DNA from: Anaerolineaceae bacterium
GTDB taxonomy: Bacteria > Chloroflexota > Anaerolineae > Anaerolineales > Anaerolineaceae
Assembly (NCBI GenBank): GCA_014860845.1
Contig: JACZIY010000465.1
Span: 1-7,734 of the forward strand
DNA: 7,734 nucleotides
Reading direction: 5' to 3'
The notes under the pieces were generated by a model. The model was not told the origin of the DNA. It did no database searches and saw nothing but the letters and a program-made list of their open reading frames with translations. Positions 5,782 through 7,734 of the stretch are shown here, one piece after another (position 1 is the stretch's first letter; every line of letters starts with the position of its first letter). A program made the position numbers and the translations under genes.

Positions 5782-6918
5782 ATGAACCGAAACCTCAAAT
5801 TAGTGTCAATTTCATTATTTATGTGGGGCGTCGGTGAAGGGATGTTTTTACTTTTTCAACCGATTTATCTGCTTCAATTAGGAGCTGATCCAATCGCCAT
5901 TGGGATCATTTTGGGAGGAATGGGATTCATGACAACAATCTCACAAATTCCCTCAGGTTATTTCTCTGATCGATTTGGACCAAGACCGCTCATGTGGATT
6001 TCATGGATTTTAGGGATGATTTCTGCCTGGCTGATGGCTTTTGCAGGGTCTTTAAATTTATTTATTATTGCGTTATTGCTTTATGGCTTAACCGGATCGG
6101 TATTAGCTCCGATGAATGCATATATAACCTCTATGAGGGGAGTTTGGACTGCAGAAAGATCCTTAACTTTCACCTCGGCAGCTTTCCATCTGGGAGCAGT
6201 CATCGGTCCAACGATCGGAGGGTATTTTGGGCAACAATTTGACCTTCAAATTTTGTATTATATTGCAGCTGCCCTATTCGTTGTCTCAACCGGTTTAATT
6301 TTATTGATTGAAAAACCAAAAATTGAATTCCACCATGATTTAGGTCATCGAAAAAACATATTAAGAAATTCTGCATTCATGAAAATTGCATTCTTAGGTT
6401 TTATCGGTTTATTTTTTATGGTCTTTACACAAAATTTCACATCTGTATATCTTCTTGATTTCAAATCAATCAATTTGCAACAAATTGGTTATTTAGGCAC
6501 GATCGGAAGCATCGGTAATGTAGTTTTTGCCTTGACCCTGGGACATTTATCATCAAAAATTGGGTTTATATTAAGTTTCCCTTTTACAATCTTATTTCCT
6601 ATTTTATTGCTTACAGGTAAAGAATTTGTTTGGTATGGTTTGGCATATTTCTCCTTTGGTGGTTATCGATTAGCGCGAAGTATGCTACTTGCTTATAGTC
6701 GTGAATTTATTCACTCTCGTGAAACTGGATTGGCTTATGGAATTATCGAGACCGCCAATGGACTTGCAATAATCCTTGCACCTCCTCTTTGCGGAATTGT
6801 TTATAATCAAAATCCTCAGAACATATTTTGGGTGTCAGCAATCGGGCTGGTTCTGGTTGGGTTAATCAATTTTGTACAATTATCACGATTTAAAAGGAAG
6901 GATTCTAATTGGCTATAA
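5782..6918 (+). CDS. Major facilitator superfamily (MFS) transporter
   Basis: This 378-residue, highly hydrophobic protein has about 12 predicted membrane helices in two halves, split by a charged loop at about 177-197. The MFS motif A is clear between helices 2 and 3: GYFSDRFGPRP (59-69), close to the consensus GxLaDrxGrkp. A weaker echo, GHLSSKIG (254-261), sits between helices 8 and 9. The family moves small molecules, often as proton-driven efflux, but the substrate is unknown. ATG 5782 is the first possible start after an in-frame stop at 5773. No Shine-Dalgarno sequence is visible before it, so translation may rely on the esterase gene ending 11 bases upstream. The 3' end overlaps the next gene by 10 bases. 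Confidence 0.93.
   Translation: MNRNLKLVSISLFMWGVGEGMFLLFQPIYLLQLGADPIAIGIILGGMGFMTTISQIPSGYFSDRFGPRPLMWISWILGMISAWLMAFAGSLNLFIIALLLYGLTGSVLAPMNAYITSMRGVWTAERSLTFTSAAFHLGAVIGPTIGGYFGQQFDLQILYYIAAALFVVSTGLILLIEKPKIEFHHDLGHRKNILRNSAFMKIAFLGFIGLFFMVFTQNFTSVYLLDFKSINLQQIGYLGTIGSIGNVVFALTLGHLSSKIGFILSFPFTILFPILLLTGKEFVWYGLAYFSFGGYRLARSMLLAYSREFIHSRETGLAYGIIETANGLAIILAPPLCGIVYNQNPQNIFWVSAIGLVLVGLINFVQLSRFKRKDSNWL
6895..6902 (+). promoter_or_regulatory. Ribosome binding site supporting the TTG start of the MBL-fold gene
   Basis: AGGAAGGA lies inside the end of the MFS gene, six bases before TTG 6909. This is the strongest Shine-Dalgarno match in the operon. It makes the non-ATG start credible, since no ATG gives an N-terminus that begins at the first beta strand. 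Confidence 0.7.
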
Positions 6919-7541
6919 AAATTATCCCATTCGTCCTTGGACCGATCGAAAACAATTCATATCTCATAGTCGATTTACCTTCCAAAAAAGCAGCGATTGT
7001 TGACCCTTCTTTTGACAGTAAACGAATTCTTGTTGAAGCTGAGAAAAATAATTACGAAATTTCACAAATCTGGTTTACACATGCCCATTTTGATCATATC
7101 AGCGGGATTAACGAAATAATTCCGGAATTATCGCAATCTCCTGAAATTTATTTGCATAAAGATGACCTCCCTTTATGGAACGATCAAGGTGGAGCAAAGC
7201 TTTTTGGATTTCCATTTGAAAACAAGTACACGCCCACCCATCTTCTTGGAAATTTCGATTCAATCCAATTAGGTGAACTAAAAGTTAAAACCAGATACAC
7301 CCCTGGTCATACGCCGGGACATATTATCTATCATATCGCTAAGGAAAATATCGTTTTTTGTGGTGATCTTATATTTCGCATGAGTGTTGGTAGAACAGAC
7401 CTACCTGGTGGAAATCATTTACTATTATTAAGAAGTATTGATCAAGAAATTATGACCTTGCCGGACGAAACCAGGTTATTATCCGGACACGGTCCAGAAA
7501 CAACAGTGGGGTATGAAAAAAAATTCAATCCTTTCTTATGA
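6909..7541 (+). CDS. Metallo-beta-lactamase-fold hydrolase (glyoxalase II-like, YcbL type)
   Basis: This 210-residue enzyme probably hydrolyses a thioester or a related small ester in the cytoplasm using two metal ions. The signature THAHFDH is at 57-63 (H58, H60, D62, H63). Further ligands are H134 in TPGHTPGH, D153 in CGDLIF and H194 in LSGHG. VGRTDLPGG (159-167) is typical of the glyoxalase II-like branch. It is about 45 residues shorter than classical hydroxyacylglutathione hydrolases and lacks their C-terminal substrate domain, like YcbL-type proteins. Substrates other than glutathione thioesters are therefore likely. Translation starts at TTG 6909, overlapping the MFS gene by 10 bases. 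It is the last gene of the four-gene string. Confidence 0.93.
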   Translation: MAIKIIPFVLGPIENNSYLIVDLPSKKAAIVDPSFDSKRILVEAEKNNYEISQIWFTHAHFDHISGINEIIPELSQSPEIYLHKDDLPLWNDQGGAKLFGFPFENKYTPTHLLGNFDSIQLGELKVKTRYTPGHTPGHIIYHIAKENIVFCGDLIFRMSVGRTDLPGGNHLLLLRSIDQEIMTLPDETRLLSGHGPETTVGYEKKFNPFL

Positions 7542-7570
7542 TATTTAATAATTCTCCAAGAAGGAAAACA

Positions 7571-7708
7571 ATGAATTACTCCACCATTGGCAAACCTTTT
7601 CTTTGCTGGCGGATTTTTGTGATTCCCTTTCATCCCTATAACCTGATTGGAAAAGTAGATTTTCCTAATTTGTCTGGGAGATTAACTTCACCTTTTTACA
7701 GAGCTTAG
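7571..7708 (+). CDS. Possible 45-residue small ORF of unknown function
   Basis: ATG 7571 is preceded by AAGGA (7561-7565) at a five-base spacing and opens a 45-codon frame beginning MNYSTIGKPF and ending at TAG 7706-7708. I recognise no domain. It has one short hydrophobic stretch (WRIFVIPF, 13-20), too short for a convincing membrane helix. Its first third overlaps a candidate terminator hairpin, which argues against coding. It may be a chance frame. Confidence 0.2.
   Translation: MNYSTIGKPFLCWRIFVIPFHPYNLIGKVDFPNLSGRLTSPFYRA
7581..7618 (+). terminator. Candidate intrinsic terminator of the peptidase-to-MBL operon
   Basis: CCACCA (7581-7586) pairs with TGGCGG (7607-7612) except for one A-C mismatch. 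After a three-base TTG bulge, GCAAA (7590-7594) pairs with TTTGC (7602-7606) around the loop CCTTTTC. ATTTTT follows at once (7613-7618). It lies 40 bases after the MBL-fold gene. The bulge and mismatch lower confidence. Confidence 0.45.
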
Positions 7709-7734
7709 GATTAACTATCCGAACAGTTTATAAT
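7619..7734. other. Right-edge intergenic stretch with possible regulatory elements
   Basis: No convincing gene is seen here. GGAAAA (7649-7654) and TTTTCC (7660-7665) form a short AT-rich inverted repeat. GATTAACT occurs twice (7680-7687 and 7709-7716). The second copy lies within GGAT-5-ATCC (7708-7720). The final six bases, TATAAT (7729-7734), would suit a -10 box for a gene beyond the window, but no good -35 box stands 16-18 bases upstream. Confidence 0.3.

Noticed and set aside
5994..6242. 82-codon frame inside the MFS transporter gene
   Set aside because: It is an overlapping out-of-phase frame over clear MFS helices, rich in Cys, Phe and Tyr as expected for a shifted membrane-protein reading.
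7442..7633. 63-codon minus-strand frame at the end of the MBL gene
   Set aside because: It overlaps the catalytic LSGHG end of the MBL protein and the candidate terminator, with no domain.
7649..7665. GGAAAA-5-TTTTCC inverted repeat, considered as a terminator
   Set aside because: The six-pair stem is AT-rich and is followed by CTAATTTG rather than a T-tract.

Overview
The window is an AT-rich bacterial chromosomal segment with densely packed genes. Protein style suggests a low-GC member of the Chloroflexota, probably the Anaerolineae. The pointers are a creatininase-family protein with an EQHAYLSLLTD motif, an ABC ATPase with an LSTGL signature, and heavy use of TTA/ATT/AAA codons. This taxonomic placement is inference from memory of similar proteins, not from a search. 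I see no phage, insertion sequence, CRISPR array or toxin-antitoxin signature.

Left part (1-980, minus strand). A creatininase-family amidohydrolase runs off the left edge, so its C-terminus is missing. Upstream of it is a two-gene tRNA unit, tRNA-Ala(CGC) then tRNA-Ala(GGC). It has a near-consensus sigma-70 promoter (TTGACA, 17 bp, TAGAAT) and an intrinsic terminator. Both tRNAs carry the G3:U70 pair that alanyl-tRNA synthetase recognises.

Middle part (1020-3819, plus strand). Divergent from the tRNAs is a three-gene ABC-2 type exporter operon: one ATPase and two different membrane permeases, separated by 1 and 3 bases. The ATPase presumably drives a heterodimeric channel. The substrate cannot be read from the sequence.

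Right part (3850-7734, plus strand). After an 84-base gap holding a likely promoter comes a second tight gene string: an M24 metallopeptidase (Xaa-Pro type), a Ser-Asp-His esterase or lipase of the carboxylesterase Est30/monoacylglycerol lipase type, an MFS transporter, and a glyoxalase-II-like metallo-beta-lactamase-fold hydrolase. Gaps are 4, 11 and -10 bases. All key catalytic residues are present. After the last gene a bulged hairpin plus T-tract looks like the operon terminator. A possible -10 element for the next gene lies at the right edge.

Overall this looks like ordinary housekeeping and accessory metabolism. I did not find a convincing new biological system. The points most worth a second look are the altered active-site motif of the creatininase homologue, the ABC ATPase without a Q-loop glutamine, and the uncharacterised peptidase-esterase-transporter-hydrolase operon.
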